A DNA stretch of 64,000 nt, from the NCBI RefSeq assembly GCF_900187615.1, contig NZ_FYDO01000007.1, forward strand, positions 1-64,000. Reading direction: 5' to 3'. This DNA comes from Pseudomonas sp. Irchel s3f7. GTDB lineage: Bacteria > Pseudomonadota > Gammaproteobacteria > Pseudomonadales > Pseudomonadaceae. The notes under the pieces were generated by a model that saw only the letters and a list, made by a program, of their open reading frames with translations, did no database searches and was not told the origin of the DNA. The number at the start of each line of letters is the position of its first letter. Position 1 is the stretch's first letter. The translations under genes and the position numbers were made by a program. Below are positions 33,588 through 42,966 of the stretch, piece by piece.

Positions 33588-34150
33588 TGGAACGCAATGA
33601 ACAAATCGTCGCTGAAGTATTCGCTCTGTACGAGCGTTTTGGTGACAGCGATTACATCGGCGAGCCGGTGTCGCAGATCGAGCACATGTCTCAGGCCGCT
33701 GAGCTGGCTATGGCCGAAGGCTTTGATGATGAAGTGGTGCTGGCGGCGTTTTTCCATGACATCGGGCACATCTGCGCCGAGAGTGCCGAGAGCATGGGTG
33801 GCTTCGGTGTGGTCAGTCATGAGCGCTTGGGCGCGGATTACTTGCGCCGTGCAGGTTTCAGCGAACGAATGGCGCGGTTGGTCGAATACCACGTTCAGGC
33901 CAAGCGTTATCTGACGCTGAAAGAGCCGGGGTACTACGAGCGTTTGAGCGAAGCCAGTCGCCGGACGCTGGAGTATCAGGGCGGCGTCATGACGCAAGCC
34001 GAGGCTGAGGCGTTCGCGCAGGACCCGCTGTGCGCCGTGAGTTTGCGCATGCGCCAGTGGGATGAGCTGGCCAAGGAAATGCACGTGCCGGTGATTGATC
34101 TCGGTCTCTTGAAAGGCAAGGCTGTCGAGTTGTTGTCCCGCAACGCGTGA
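33587..34150 (+). CDS. PhnZ-like HD-domain diiron oxygenase for phosphonate cleavage
   Basis: A 187-residue HD-domain oxygenase very like marine PhnZ, which splits 2-amino-1-hydroxyethylphosphonate into glycine and phosphate with a mixed-valence diiron site. All key positions of PhnZ can be matched: Tyr23 and Glu26 (YIGEP), His33, His57-Asp58 and His61 (FHDIGH), His78, His102 and Lys106 (YHVQAKRYLT) and Asp159 (RMRQWDE). The stretch YYERLSEASRRTLEYQGG is nearly that of PhnZ. The usual partner PhnY*, which makes the hydroxylated substrate, is not in this window; the FAD enzyme encoded immediately upstream takes its place in the operon. Confidence 0.92.
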   Translation: MERNEQIVAEVFALYERFGDSDYIGEPVSQIEHMSQAAELAMAEGFDDEVVLAAFFHDIGHICAESAESMGGFGVVSHERLGADYLRRAGFSERMARLVEYHVQAKRYLTLKEPGYYERLSEASRRTLEYQGGVMTQAEAEAFAQDPLCAVSLRMRQWDELAKEMHVPVIDLGLLKGKAVELLSRNA

Positions 34151-34238
34151 TGACTTGTCTGACGGGTGATAGAGAATGCAGGCATGGAATCCACGGTCGA
34201 CAATGTTCAGGCTGAGCTTTTAGACAAGGAACGCAAGG

Positions 34239-34661
34239 ATGCGATATCTAAAAGTCATTGCACAGGACCCCAGCGATTCGGGTCAGCCGGACAGCCTGTA
34301 TTTCCGGTTTTATGAAGGCGAGCAGTTGTTGCGCGAGGCGACAATGCTTGAACGGCAGCAACTCACGACGTTGGGCACCACTTACCTGAAGTGCGCCTGG
34401 TTCAACGCCGGTGATCGTGAGGAGCGACACCTGCGGATTTTTTCGCTGAACCCTTCCGCTGACGGCACACCGGAATCGGTGCGGCTGCATTTTCACGAGG
34501 GTCCGACGATCATTTACAAAGCCGCGGCCCATGACCTCGATAACGATGGTGCATTCGAGGTGATTCTGAGCAGCGATGTGGATAACGACGGGCACGCCAA
34601 TCGCACGGATCGGAACCGGGTCAGGGCGTTGGTGCGGGAGTACTTGAAGCTCGGCTGGTAG
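34239..34661 (+). CDS. uncharacterised protein with internal duplication and dockerin/EF-hand-like loop
   Basis: A 140-residue protein I do not recognise. It has no signal peptide or membrane segment. Residues 3-34 and 64-95 are repeats of each other: YLKVIAQDPSDSGQPDS with LYFRFYEGEQL against HLRIFSLNPSADGTPES with VRLHFHEGPTI, a period near 61 residues and probably two beta units. The C terminus holds two DxDNDG loops (Asp99-Asp103 and Asp113-Asp117); the second continues HANRTDRNRVRALVREYL, the pattern of a dockerin or EF-hand calcium loop with Asp124 as the last ligand. AAGGA precedes the ATG. It follows the phosphonate operon by 88 bp. Its codon use looks like its neighbours. Confidence 0.72.
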   Translation: MRYLKVIAQDPSDSGQPDSLYFRFYEGEQLLREATMLERQQLTTLGTTYLKCAWFNAGDREERHLRIFSLNPSADGTPESVRLHFHEGPTIIYKAAAHDLDNDGAFEVILSSDVDNDGHANRTDRNRVRALVREYLKLGW

Positions 34662-34712
34662 TGTTCACTTGGATCGCTGTCGTATTCAGATCCAGAGAAC
34701 AACGACGAACCC

Positions 34713-34736
34713 TGTAGGAGCAAGCTTGCTCGCGAT
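34713..34736 (+). repeat. single REP
   Basis: TGTAGGAGCAAGCTTGCTCG then CGAT, one arm only, between the convergent duplication protein and the GTPase gene. Confidence 0.8.
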
Positions 34737-34766
34737 GGCGCCAGCCGCCTCACCACAATTTCAGAG

Positions 34767-36143
34767 CTAAAGCTGCTGCGCCAACACCTCAACCTGCTCC
34801 TGGCGTTCTGCCTGATTCAACTTCGCCTGTGGGTTCAGCGACGACCACTGTGGATGCGCCCGGGCTTTGTTCAGGGCCTCGGGCAACTTGCCTTCGCGCC
34901 AGGTTTTATCCTGTGGCGTGGCGACTTGAATGCTGTCCATCGCCGCATGGCCACGGGCATTCAGCGCTTGCAGCAATTGCCGCTGGCGCAGCGCCAACAG
35001 CCGGAGCACGTTGTCATCGACGGTCAGCTCGCGTTGGCCCTTGAGCTTGCCCAGCAAGCGGCTGCCATAACTGCGGGCGGTTTGCAGGGCGCCGCCGGCG
35101 ATGGCCCCGGCCAGTGCCGCCGCACCGAGGGTGATGCCGCCGACCAGCAAATCGACCCCGGCCCCGGCCGCCGCACCTGCAGCGATCCCGCCACCGACCC
35201 TCACGCCCAGTTGCTTGAGAGTTTCCGGGTTGAACAGATCATCACCCCAGCGACCGTCGAGCAGTGGCAAGTCACTGGCAGCGGCGTCCTGCGGGCGGAA
35301 GGCATAAAGCTTGAGCAGCGCCTCAACGCAACGTTGTTCGCGTTGGCGCACGGCTTTGCGCAACTCGCTGATCGCCTGCTGTTCCTGTTCGACATCGGCG
35401 ACCACGCTGCGGCGGCAGGCAGCGCAGTCGATCAACAATTCGGCAATCAACCGCGCCGCACTTTGTTGGCGGGCCAGACGTTGAGCTTGTTGGTCGGCGA
35501 TCAGGCGTTCCAGTTGTGGTCGTGCGCTTTCCAGCAGCAGAGCGAGGCTTTCGTAGAGTCGGCGTTCGCCATCCTCGGGCGGCGCCACGCTGTCGAAGCG
35601 CACCAAGGCATGCAGGCCCAAACGCGCCAAGGCTTCACGCCACGCCGGTTCGCGATGGTTGGCGCTGCTGACGAAATTCAGCACCGGCAGCAGCGGTTTA
35701 CCGCAACTGGCGAGCACTTCGAGTTCGTCGCGATACTTGGCGAGTACGGGCTCGCGGGCATCGATCACGTAAAGCCCAGCGTCCGAGGCCAGCAACTGGC
35801 GCAACACTTTGGCTTCCTGTTCAAACCGCTGCCGGGCTTCGCTGCCATCGAGAAAGCGCGCCAGTCGCGCCGGACCATCCAGACGTTCGCCGGGACGCTC
35901 CAGGCGTTCCAGATAATCGAGCAGGGCGATGGCGTCTTCCAGGCCGGGCGTGTCGTAGAGATCCAGCAGTGGCTCGCCGTCCACCGACAGCCGCGCACCT
36001 TCGACATGCCGCGTGGTGCTGGGGCGATGGGACACTTCGCCGAAACCGACATCGCGCGTCAGGGTGCGCAGCAACGAGGTCTTGCCAACGTTGGTGTGGC
36101 CGACAACGGCGAGTTTCAGAGGCTGCTTGCTGGTGTCAGTCAT
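34767..36143 (-). CDS. DUF3482 GTPase, membrane-associated
   Basis: A 458-residue protein with a complete TrmE-Era-EngA-like G domain at the N terminus: P-loop GHTNVGKTS, switch region STTRHVEG and DTPGLEDA, then VLNFVSSAN in the G4 place, where the usual NKxD is not obvious. A helical middle part follows, then a glycine/alanine-rich hydrophobic stretch (GGGIAAGAAAGAGVDLLVGG and beyond, about 310-350) that could form a membrane hairpin. The DUF2868 membrane-protein gene precedes it and overlaps it by eight bases, so they are co-translated and likely form one complex. Role unknown; division or envelope control is a guess. Confidence 0.85.
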   Translation of the reverse strand: MTDTSKQPLKLAVVGHTNVGKTSLLRTLTRDVGFGEVSHRPSTTRHVEGARLSVDGEPLLDLYDTPGLEDAIALLDYLERLERPGERLDGPARLARFLDGSEARQRFEQEAKVLRQLLASDAGLYVIDAREPVLAKYRDELEVLASCGKPLLPVLNFVSSANHREPAWREALARLGLHALVRFDSVAPPEDGERRLYESLALLLESARPQLERLIADQQAQRLARQQSAARLIAELLIDCAACRRSVVADVEQEQQAISELRKAVRQREQRCVEALLKLYAFRPQDAAASDLPLLDGRWGDDLFNPETLKQLGVRVGGGIAAGAAAGAGVDLLVGGITLGAAALAGAIAGGALQTARSYGSRLLGKLKGQRELTVDDNVLRLLALRQRQLLQALNARGHAAMDSIQVATPQDKTWREGKLPEALNKARAHPQWSSLNPQAKLNQAERQEQVEVLAQQL

Positions 36144-37506
36144 GACCCGTCTCCAGCCAGTTCATCGGTGCGCAATCGGCAAACGGCAGCTCCAGTTGTT
36201 GCAGCGCTACGTGCCAATCGCCGAGGCGTTCGGCGTCGAGTGCTTCGCCGGGCGGAGCTTGCAGCAGCCAGACGCGGGTGGCGCTGGCGCTGCGGGCCAG
36301 TTCGGCAATCAAGGCCAGGCTGCCGCGATCCGGCGAGCGCCGCGGATCGCAAGCGATCGCCAATCGCGTCGGGGGGAAGCGGCTCAGTTGTTCGAGGAGT
36401 TTGTGCCGCGATTCACGGCTGTTTAGAACGCCGGCGTTGCTGACGTTTTTCGGCAGTTGCGGCGGCCAGGGGCGATCGTCGTCCAGTTCGATGGCGACCA
36501 ACAATGCACCGTCGCTTTGCTGTTCGCTGACGCCACTTTCCACGCGATGCAATTGTGCTGGCGCGGCATCGCTGACGCCGAGGCGTTCGCTGGTCGGCAT
36601 GAGCCGTTCGCGCAGTTGGGCGTAACCGGGCAGGTTCAAATCGAGCTGCAAAGTGGATCGGCCGGAGTTCCAGCGCCACAGGCACAACAGCGCCAGTAAC
36701 AGGCGCGGCACCACGCCGTAAATCAGCAGCACGCCGACCAGCCACGCGGCCCAGGCCTGACGGGCGCTTTCGATGTTCAGTGCGGCATCGCCACTGGCGC
36801 GGATCATCTCTTCGGTCGGCACGCTGAAACCGAGCACGGCCGGTAGCGCGCCGAGGGCTTGGGTCACGGCAATGAAAGTGTCGGCGCTGAGGATGGTGGT
36901 TTCCCAGACGAATCCGTAACGCCGGGTCGCCATCAGCGTCAGCAGAATGACCAAGGCACTGAGCATCGCCAGCAACCACAGGCTGTTGACCAGCAGACCG
37001 ATGGCCCAGCGATTGAGTTTGCGGCGTTGCAGCAACAGCAGCAGGGCTGGCGCCAGTTGCGCAGCTTTGGCGTCGCGGGCGAATTTTTCACTCAGCCACA
37101 GCCACAAGCGTCCGAGGCTGGCGCCGTGCTCACCGGCAAACATCAGACCCAAGGCCCAGCTCAGCAGCAGGATCAGGTTTAGCCCCAACAGGCTGCCCAA
37201 GGCCCAGAACACATTCACCGGATGCAGGCCGTCACCCATGGCGGCAAAGGCCAGGCCAGCGCCGCTGACCACGGCCAGCAGCATCATCACGATCAGTGCC
37301 AGTCGCGCGCCTTGCAGCCAGTGCTTGAGCGCATCGGCCAGGCCATCGCGTTCGGCCAGCCAGAGGGCGCGGCGTTGAATGCGGGCCGGCAGGTCGCCGC
37401 CAGCACTGCGTGCCATTCGGTTGGCTTCCAGGTCTTCCAGGGGACCTGCGTGTTCTTCGCGCAGGCGGATGGTTTCTGTCAGCCAGAGGGTATTCAGTTC
37501 AGTCAC
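36136..37506 (-). CDS. DUF2868 domain-containing membrane protein
   Basis: Starts with GTG at 37506 and has 456 residues. Four hydrophobic helices are seen at about 66-90, 99-125, 172-195 and 258-280; the C-terminal 160 residues are cytoplasmic and have an alternating pattern (LLVAIELDDDRPWPPQLPK, RLAIACDPRRSPDRGSLALI) that looks like an alpha/beta domain. The gene overlaps the GTPase gene by eight bases. The pairing DUF2868-DUF3482 is conserved in pseudomonads to my knowledge, implying that this is the membrane partner of the GTPase. It diverges from folA. No function known. Confidence 0.85.
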   Translation of the reverse strand: MTELNTLWLTETIRLREEHAGPLEDLEANRMARSAGGDLPARIQRRALWLAERDGLADALKHWLQGARLALIVMMLLAVVSGAGLAFAAMGDGLHPVNVFWALGSLLGLNLILLLSWALGLMFAGEHGASLGRLWLWLSEKFARDAKAAQLAPALLLLLQRRKLNRWAIGLLVNSLWLLAMLSALVILLTLMATRRYGFVWETTILSADTFIAVTQALGALPAVLGFSVPTEEMIRASGDAALNIESARQAWAAWLVGVLLIYGVVPRLLLALLCLWRWNSGRSTLQLDLNLPGYAQLRERLMPTSERLGVSDAAPAQLHRVESGVSEQQSDGALLVAIELDDDRPWPPQLPKNVSNAGVLNSRESRHKLLEQLSRFPPTRLAIACDPRRSPDRGSLALIAELARSASATRVWLLQAPPGEALDAERLGDWHVALQQLELPFADCAPMNWLETGHD

Positions 37507-37591
37507 GCGGCATCCCGTCGCTTAAATGAGCTGTGAGCATAACCGTTGTGGCGCTTATCGGCGAAAGCGCGGCTCTGGTATCCTCGCCGGC

Positions 37592-38104
37592 ATGACTAAA
37601 TCACTCCCCCTCAGCCTGATCGCAGCCCTCGGTGAAAACCGCGTGATCGGCGTCGACAACAGCATGCCCTGGCACCTGCCGGGGGACTTCAAATACTTCA
37701 AGGCCACGACGCTCGGCAAGCCGATCATCATGGGTCGCAAGACCTGGGACTCCCTCGGCCGCCCGTTGCCGGGCCGCTTGAACATCGTGGTCAGCCGTCA
37801 GGCGGATCTGGTGCTGGAAGGTGCGGAGGTTTATCCGTCGCTGGAAGCCGCCGTCGTTCGCGCCGAAGAGTGGGCGAAGGAGCAGGGCGTCGATGAGCTG
37901 ATGCTGATCGGCGGTGCGCAGTTGTATGCGCAAGGGCTGGCGCAGGCTGACCGGTTGTACCTGACCCGCGTGGCGCTGAGCCCGGACGGGGATGCATGGT
38001 TTCCGGAGTTTGATTTGAACCAGTGGAAACTGGTGTCGAATGTGCCGAACCCGGCGGAAGGCGACAAGCCGGCGTACAGCTTCGAAGTCTGGGAAAAAGC
38101 CTAA
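37592..38104 (+). CDS. folA: dihydrofolate reductase
   Basis: Reduces dihydrofolate to tetrahydrofolate with NADPH, replenishing the folate used by thymidylate synthase. The start at ATG 37592 (MTKSLPLSLIAALGENRVIG) gives 170 residues; the upstream frame is unsupported. Family motifs are IAALGENRVIGVDNSMPWHLPGD with the substrate Asp, GRKTWDSLGRPLPGRLN and VDELMLIGGAQLYAQGL. Target of trimethoprim. It ends before a REP doublet convergent with tcyP. Confidence 0.96.
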   Translation: MTKSLPLSLIAALGENRVIGVDNSMPWHLPGDFKYFKATTLGKPIIMGRKTWDSLGRPLPGRLNIVVSRQADLVLEGAEVYPSLEAAVVRAEEWAKEQGVDELMLIGGAQLYAQGLAQADRLYLTRVALSPDGDAWFPEFDLNQWKLVSNVPNPAEGDKPAYSFEVWEKA

Positions 38105-38107
38105 AAG

Positions 38108-38173
38108 CATCGCTGGCAAGCCAGCTCCTACAGGGGAAACGCATTCCATTGTAGGAGCTGGCTTGCCAGCGAT
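38108..38173. repeat. REP doublet
   Basis: CATCGCTGGCAAGCCAGCTC (38108) and TGTAGGAGCTGGCTTGCCAG (from 38150) face each other between convergent folA and tcyP. Confidence 0.85.
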
Positions 38174-38193
38174 AGCGGTCTATCAGGCTCCGA

Positions 38194-39585
38194 TCAAGCC
38201 TGCGCCAATGCCGAATGCTCATCCGCATCCAGCAATGCTTTATCCGTCTGCTGCATCACCTGGCTGGTAATCGCCCCCGCCGTCATCGACCCACTGACGT
38301 TCAACGCCGTACGCCCCATATCAATCAGCGGCTCGACCGAAATCAGCAACGCCACCAATGACACCGGCAAACCCATTACCGGTAGCACGATCAACGCGGC
38401 AAACGTCGCACCGCCACCCACCCCGGCCACACCGGCCGAACTCAACGTGACAATCGCCACCAGCGTCGCGATCCACAGCGGGTCCAGCGGGTTGATACCG
38501 ACAGTCGGCGCCACCATCACCGCCAACATTGCCGGGTACAGACCGGCACAACCGTTCTGGCCAATGGTCGCGCCGAACGACGCCGCGAAACTGGCGATGG
38601 ACTGCGGAATACCCAGGCGGCTGGTCTGCGCCTCGATGCTCAATGGAATCGTCGCAGCGCTCGAACGACTGGTGAAGGCAAACGTCAGCACCGGCCAGAT
38701 CTTGCGAAAGAAGCGCAGCGGATTGATCCCGGCCGCCGATACCAGCAGGCCATGCACCACAAACATCAGCCCCAGGCCGATGTAGGACACCACCACGAAA
38801 CTGCCGAGCTTGATGATGTCTTGCAGGTTGGAGCCAGCGACCACTTTGGTCATCAACGCCAGTACGCCGTACGGGGTCAGCTTCATCACCAGACGCACCA
38901 GGCGCATCACCCAGGCTTGCAGGGTATCGATGGCGTTGATCACTTTCTGACCTTTCGCCACATCATCCTTGAGCAATTGCAGCGCCGCGACACCCAGGAA
39001 TGCAGCGAAGATCACCACGCTGATGATCGACGTCGGTTTGGCCCGTGCCAGGTCGGCGAACGGGTTTTGCGGGATGAACGAGAGCAGCAATTGCGGCACA
39101 TTCAGGTCGGCGACCTTGCCGGCGTAGTCGTTCTGAATGGTTTGCAGGCGGGCCATTTCCTGGGTGCCGGCCACCAGACCTTCGGCGGTCAGGCCGAACA
39201 GGTTGGTCAGGCCGATGCCGATCAGCGCCGCGATGGCGGTGGTGAACAGCAGCGTGCCGATGGTCAGGAAACTGATCTTGCCCAGCGACGAGGCGTTATG
39301 CAGGCGGGCCACGGCGCTGAGGATCGAGGCGAACACCAACGGGATCACGATCATTTGCAGCAGCTGCACATAACCATTGCCCACCAGATCGAACCAGCCG
39401 ATCGAGGCTTTCAGCACCGGGTTGCCGGCACCGTAAACGCTGTGCAACGCCACACCGAACGCAACGCCAAGGACCAGGGCGAGCAGGACTTTTTTCGCCA
39501 GGCTCCAGGTGGTGTGGCGCGTTTGCGCCAGGCCGAAGAGCAGGGCGAGGAATACCAGCAGATTGAGGATCAGCGGCAGATTCAT
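38194..39585 (-). CDS. tcyP: L-cystine symporter, TcyP type
   Basis: A 463-residue sodium/proton:amino-acid symporter of the dicarboxylate/amino acid:cation symporter family. The start at ATG 39585 ([20 protein letters not shown]) follows CGGAG; upstream codons are unsupported. Eight helices and two hairpins are likely. Signature segments are [35 protein letters not shown] and [18 protein letters not shown]. The form with NGCAGLYPA is that of cystine carriers YdjN/TcyP rather than C4-dicarboxylate DctA. Expected to import L-cystine for sulfur supply. It diverges from the pchP-like gene. Confidence 0.88.
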   Translation of the reverse strand: MNLPLILNLLVFLALLFGLAQTRHTTWSLAKKVLLALVLGVAFGVALHSVYGAGNPVLKASIGWFDLVGNGYVQLLQMIVIPLVFASILSAVARLHNASSLGKISFLTIGTLLFTTAIAALIGIGLTNLFGLTAEGLVAGTQEMARLQTIQNDYAGKVADLNVPQLLLSFIPQNPFADLARAKPTSIISVVIFAAFLGVAALQLLKDDVAKGQKVINAIDTLQAWVMRLVRLVMKLTPYGVLALMTKVVAGSNLQDIIKLGSFVVVSYIGLGLMFVVHGLLVSAAGINPLRFFRKIWPVLTFAFTSRSSAATIPLSIEAQTSRLGIPQSIASFAASFGATIGQNGCAGLYPAMLAVMVAPTVGINPLDPLWIATLVAIVTLSSAGVAGVGGGATFAALIVLPVMGLPVSLVALLISVEPLIDMGRTALNVSGSMTAGAITSQVMQQTDKALLDADEHSALAQA

Positions 39586-39828
39586 GAGAACTCCGAGTAA
39601 GACTTGTGCCAGCTGCCTTCCGGCGCAGCTGCGAACCGGCAAGCCTAACAGCTTGAAAACTAATGATTTAATATCAAAAACGTCTGGCAACTGTCGTTTT
39701 TGGAATAAGCGGATGTCGCTGTCAGAAATGCAGCTGGCGCGATAGGGACGTGGACGGTCGCTGACAGACCAAGGCCGTCACACTTATTTGTTAGCGTCGA
39801 TCTCCTCTAAATCAGGGAGATTTTCCAA

Positions 39829-40884
39829 ATGAAGTTCGCACCGAAGTTTCTCGCGGCAGCACTTTGCCTCGGCCTTGTCGGCCAGGTGCTCGCAACGGAT
39901 CTGAAACACTGGCCCGCCGATCAGGCCAAGGCACTGGACGCGATGATCGCGGCCAACGCCAACAAAGGTAATTACGCGGTGTTCGACATGGACAACACCA
40001 GTTACCGCTACGACCTCGAAGAGTCGTTGCTGCCGTTCATGGAGAACAAGGGCCTGATCACCCGCGACAAGCTCGACCCCTCCCTGAAACTGATGCCGTT
40101 CAAGGACACCGCCGACCACAAGGAGAGCCTGTTCAGTTACTACTACCGTCTCTGTGAACTCGACGACATGGTTTGCTACCCATGGGTCGCTCAGGTGTTC
40201 TCCGGCTTCACGCTGCAAGAACTCAAAGGCTACGTCGACGAGATGATGGCGTCCGGCAAACCGGTACCGGCGACGTATTACGAAGGCGATGTGGTCAAGA
40301 AACTCGACGTCAATCCGCCGAAAATCTTCACCGGCCAGCAAGAGCTGTACAACAAGCTCATGGAGAACGGCATCGAGGTCTACGTGATGACCGCCGCTTC
40401 CGAGGAGCTGGTACGCATGGTCGCGGCCGATCCGAAGTACGGCTACAACGTCAAACCGCAGAATGTGATCGGCGTGACGCTGCTGCTCAAAGACCCGAAA
40501 ACCGGCGCACTGACCACCGCGCGCAAGCAGATCACCGCCGGCAAATATGACGAGAAGGCCAACCTCGGCCTGGAGATGACTCCGTACCTGTGGACACCTG
40601 CGACCTGGATGGCCGGCAAGCACGCGGCGATCCTGACCTACATCGATGAGTGGAAAAAACCGATACTGGTGGGCGGCGACACACCGACCAGCGATGGCTA
40701 CATGCTGTTCCACGATGTCGACGTGGCCAAGGGCGGCATCCACCTGTGGGTCAACCGCAAGGATAAATACATGACCCAGATTAACGGCATGATGGCCAAG
40801 CACGCTGCGGCCCAGGCCAAGGAAGGACTGCCGGTGACGGCGGACAAGAATTGGGTGATTGTGAAACCAGAGGAGATTCAGTAA
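39829..40884 (+). CDS. pchP: phosphorylcholine phosphatase (HAD family, exported)
   Basis: A 351-residue HAD phosphatase with a signal peptide ending near VLA. Motif I is VFDMDNTS with Asp53 nucleophile, Asp55 and Thr57; motif II is VMTAASEE (Ser191); a Lys264 lies in MAGKHAAIL; motif III is GGDTPTSDG with Asp284 and Asp289. These match the DMDNT, SAA/TAAS, Lys and GDTPxSD sets of P. aeruginosa PchP, which releases choline from phosphorylcholine in the periplasm and is induced by choline. From memory the P. aeruginosa gene is elsewhere on the chromosome, so the location differs. A ribosome site GGGAG precedes the ATG. Confidence 0.85.
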   Translation: MKFAPKFLAAALCLGLVGQVLATDLKHWPADQAKALDAMIAANANKGNYAVFDMDNTSYRYDLEESLLPFMENKGLITRDKLDPSLKLMPFKDTADHKESLFSYYYRLCELDDMVCYPWVAQVFSGFTLQELKGYVDEMMASGKPVPATYYEGDVVKKLDVNPPKIFTGQQELYNKLMENGIEVYVMTAASEELVRMVAADPKYGYNVKPQNVIGVTLLLKDPKTGALTTARKQITAGKYDEKANLGLEMTPYLWTPATWMAGKHAAILTYIDEWKKPILVGGDTPTSDGYMLFHDVDVAKGGIHLWVNRKDKYMTQINGMMAKHAAAQAKEGLPVTADKNWVIVKPEEIQ

Positions 40885-40898
40885 GACCGGGGTGCCTG

Positions 40899-41038
40899 CA
40901 TCGCCAGCAAGCCGGCTCCTACAATCGTGCGAATGGCACAATCTCCTGTAGGAGCTGGCTTGCTAGCGATGAGGCCGTCACTCCCGACATCAATATTGGC
41001 TGACGCACCGCAATCGCCAGCAAGCCGGCTCCTACAGG
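40899..41038. repeat. cluster of three REPs
   Basis: REPs at 40899 (CATCGCCAGCAAGCCGGCTC), about 40948 (TGTAGGAGCTGGCTTGCTAG) and 41012 (ATCGCCAGCAAGCCGGCTCC) alternate in orientation. It is a doublet plus a third arm between convergent genes. Confidence 0.85.
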
Positions 41039-41074
41039 AGGGGCTTCGGTAATGGGTCGGTAAAAACGATCGGC

Positions 41075-41109
41075 AAAAAAATGCCCCGCACATGGCGGGG
41101 CATTTTTTG
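41075..41109. terminator. bidirectional intrinsic terminator before ilvD
   Basis: ATGCCCCGC (41081-41089) pairs with GCGGGGCAT (41095-41103) around ACATG, with a T-run to 41108 and A-run from 41075. It ends transcription of ilvD and of the pchP side. Confidence 0.92.
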
Positions 41110-41124
41110 TTCAACGGTTAACGC

Positions 41125-42966
41125 TTACAGCCCGTCGAGCATCGCCTTGTTACGCACAGCACCCTTGTCGGCGCTGGTCGCCAGCAGGGCGTAGGCTTTC
41201 AGTGCGGTGGTCACTTTGCGTGGACGCACTTCCACCGGTTTCCAGCCTTTCTTGTCCTGCTCCACTCGGCGCGCGGCCAGTTCTTCATCGCTGACCAACA
41301 GGTTGATCGAGCGGTTCGGAATGTCGATCAGCACTTTGTCGCCGTCCTGCACCAGGCCGATTGCACCACCGGCAGCGGCTTCAGGCGAAGCGTGGCCGAT
41401 GGACAGACCGGAAGTGCCGCCGGAGAAACGGCCGTCAGTCAGCAGGGCGCAAGCTTTGCCCAGGCCTTTGGATTTCAGGTACGACGTCGGGTAGAGCATT
41501 TCCTGCATGCCCGGGCCGCCCTTCGGGCCTTCGTAACGGATGATCACGATGTCGCCGGCCTGCACTTCGTCCGCGAGGATGCCGCGTACGGCGCTGTCCT
41601 GGCTTTCGAAGATCTTGGCATTGCCTTCGAACACGTGGATCGACTCGTCGACACCCGCGGTTTTCACCACACAGCCATCCAGGGCGATGTTGCCGTAGAG
41701 AACGGCCAGGCCGCCTTCTTGCGAGTAAGCGTGCTCGACACTGCGGATGCAGCCGTTTTCACGGTCGTCGTCCAGGGTGTCCCAACGGGTCGACTGGCTG
41801 AACGCGGTTTGCGTCGGAATGCCTGCCGGACCAGCCTTGAAGAAGTGATGCACGGCTTCGTCGGTGGTCTGGGTGATGTCCCACTTGGCGATGGCTTCTT
41901 CCATGCTGCGGCTGTGCACGGTTGGCAGTTGCGTGTGCAGCAAGCCGCCACGGGCCAGCGAACCGAGGATGCTGAAGATCCCGCCGGCACGGTGCACGTC
42001 TTCCATGTGGTACTTCTGGATGTTCGGCGCGACCTTGCACAGTTGCGGCACGTGACGGGACAGGCGGTCGATGTCGCGCAGGTCGAAATCGATCTCGGCT
42101 TCCTGGGCAGCGGCCAGCAAGTGCAGGATGGTGTTGGTGGAACCACCCATGGCGATGTCCAGGGTCATGGCGTTTTCGAACGCCTGGAAGTTCGCGATGT
42201 TGCGCGGCAATACCGACTCGTCGTTCTCGCCGTAGTAACGCTGGCACAGCTCGACGATGGTGCGGCCAGCCTGCAGGAACAGCTGTTCGCGGTCGCTGTG
42301 GGTGGCCAGGGTCGAACCGTTGCCTGGCAGTGCCAGACCCAGCGCTTCAACCAGGCAGTTCATCGAGTTGGCGGTGAACATGCCGGAGCACGAACCGCAG
42401 GTCGGGCAGGCGCTGCGCTCGTACTCAGCGACTTTCTCGTCAGAAGCGCTGGAGTCGGCGGCGATCACCATGGCGTCGACGAGGTCGAGGCCGTGGGAAG
42501 CGAGTTTGGTCTTGCCGGCTTCCATCGGGCCGCCAGAGACGAAAATCACCGGGATGTTCAGGCGCAGGGACGCCATCAGCATGCCAGGGGTGATCTTGTC
42601 GCAGTTGGAGATGCAGACGATCGCATCGGCGCAGTGGGCGTTGACCATGTACTCGACGGAGTCGGCGATGATCTCGCGGCTCGGCAGCGAATACAGCATG
42701 CCGTCGTGGCCCATGGCGATGCCGTCATCGACAGCGATGGTGTTGAATTCTTTTGCCACACCGCCAGCGCGTTCGATTTCGCGGGCGACCAGTTGACCCA
42801 GGTCCTTGAGGTGCACGTGGCCCGGTACGAACTGGGTGAACGAGTTGGCAATGGCGATGATCGGCTTCTTGAAGTCGTCATCTTTCATCCCCGTTGCGCG
42901 CCACAGTGCGCGGGCACCGGCCATGTTGCGGCCGTGGGTGGATGTTTTCGAGCGGTAATCAGGCAT
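41125..42966 (-). CDS. ilvD: dihydroxyacid dehydratase
   Basis: Dehydrates dihydroxy-isovalerate and dihydroxy-methylvalerate in valine and isoleucine synthesis. The 613 residues are standard. Cluster cysteines are visible in [11 protein letters not shown] and [38 protein letters not shown] and the nearby Ser form the catalytic C-terminal part. GGAGTG lies before the ATG. Works in the same pathway as ilvA at 15110. Confidence 0.97.
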   Translation of the reverse strand: MPDYRSKTSTHGRNMAGARALWRATGMKDDDFKKPIIAIANSFTQFVPGHVHLKDLGQLVAREIERAGGVAKEFNTIAVDDGIAMGHDGMLYSLPSREIIADSVEYMVNAHCADAIVCISNCDKITPGMLMASLRLNIPVIFVSGGPMEAGKTKLASHGLDLVDAMVIAADSSASDEKVAEYERSACPTCGSCSGMFTANSMNCLVEALGLALPGNGSTLATHSDREQLFLQAGRTIVELCQRYYGENDESVLPRNIANFQAFENAMTLDIAMGGSTNTILHLLAAAQEAEIDFDLRDIDRLSRHVPQLCKVAPNIQKYHMEDVHRAGGIFSILGSLARGGLLHTQLPTVHSRSMEEAIAKWDITQTTDEAVHHFFKAGPAGIPTQTAFSQSTRWDTLDDDRENGCIRSVEHAYSQEGGLAVLYGNIALDGCVVKTAGVDESIHVFEGNAKIFESQDSAVRGILADEVQAGDIVIIRYEGPKGGPGMQEMLYPTSYLKSKGLGKACALLTDGRFSGGTSGLSIGHASPEAAAGGAIGLVQDGDKVLIDIPNRSINLLVSDEELAARRVEQDKKGWKPVEVRPRKVTTALKAYALLATSADKGAVRNKAMLDGL

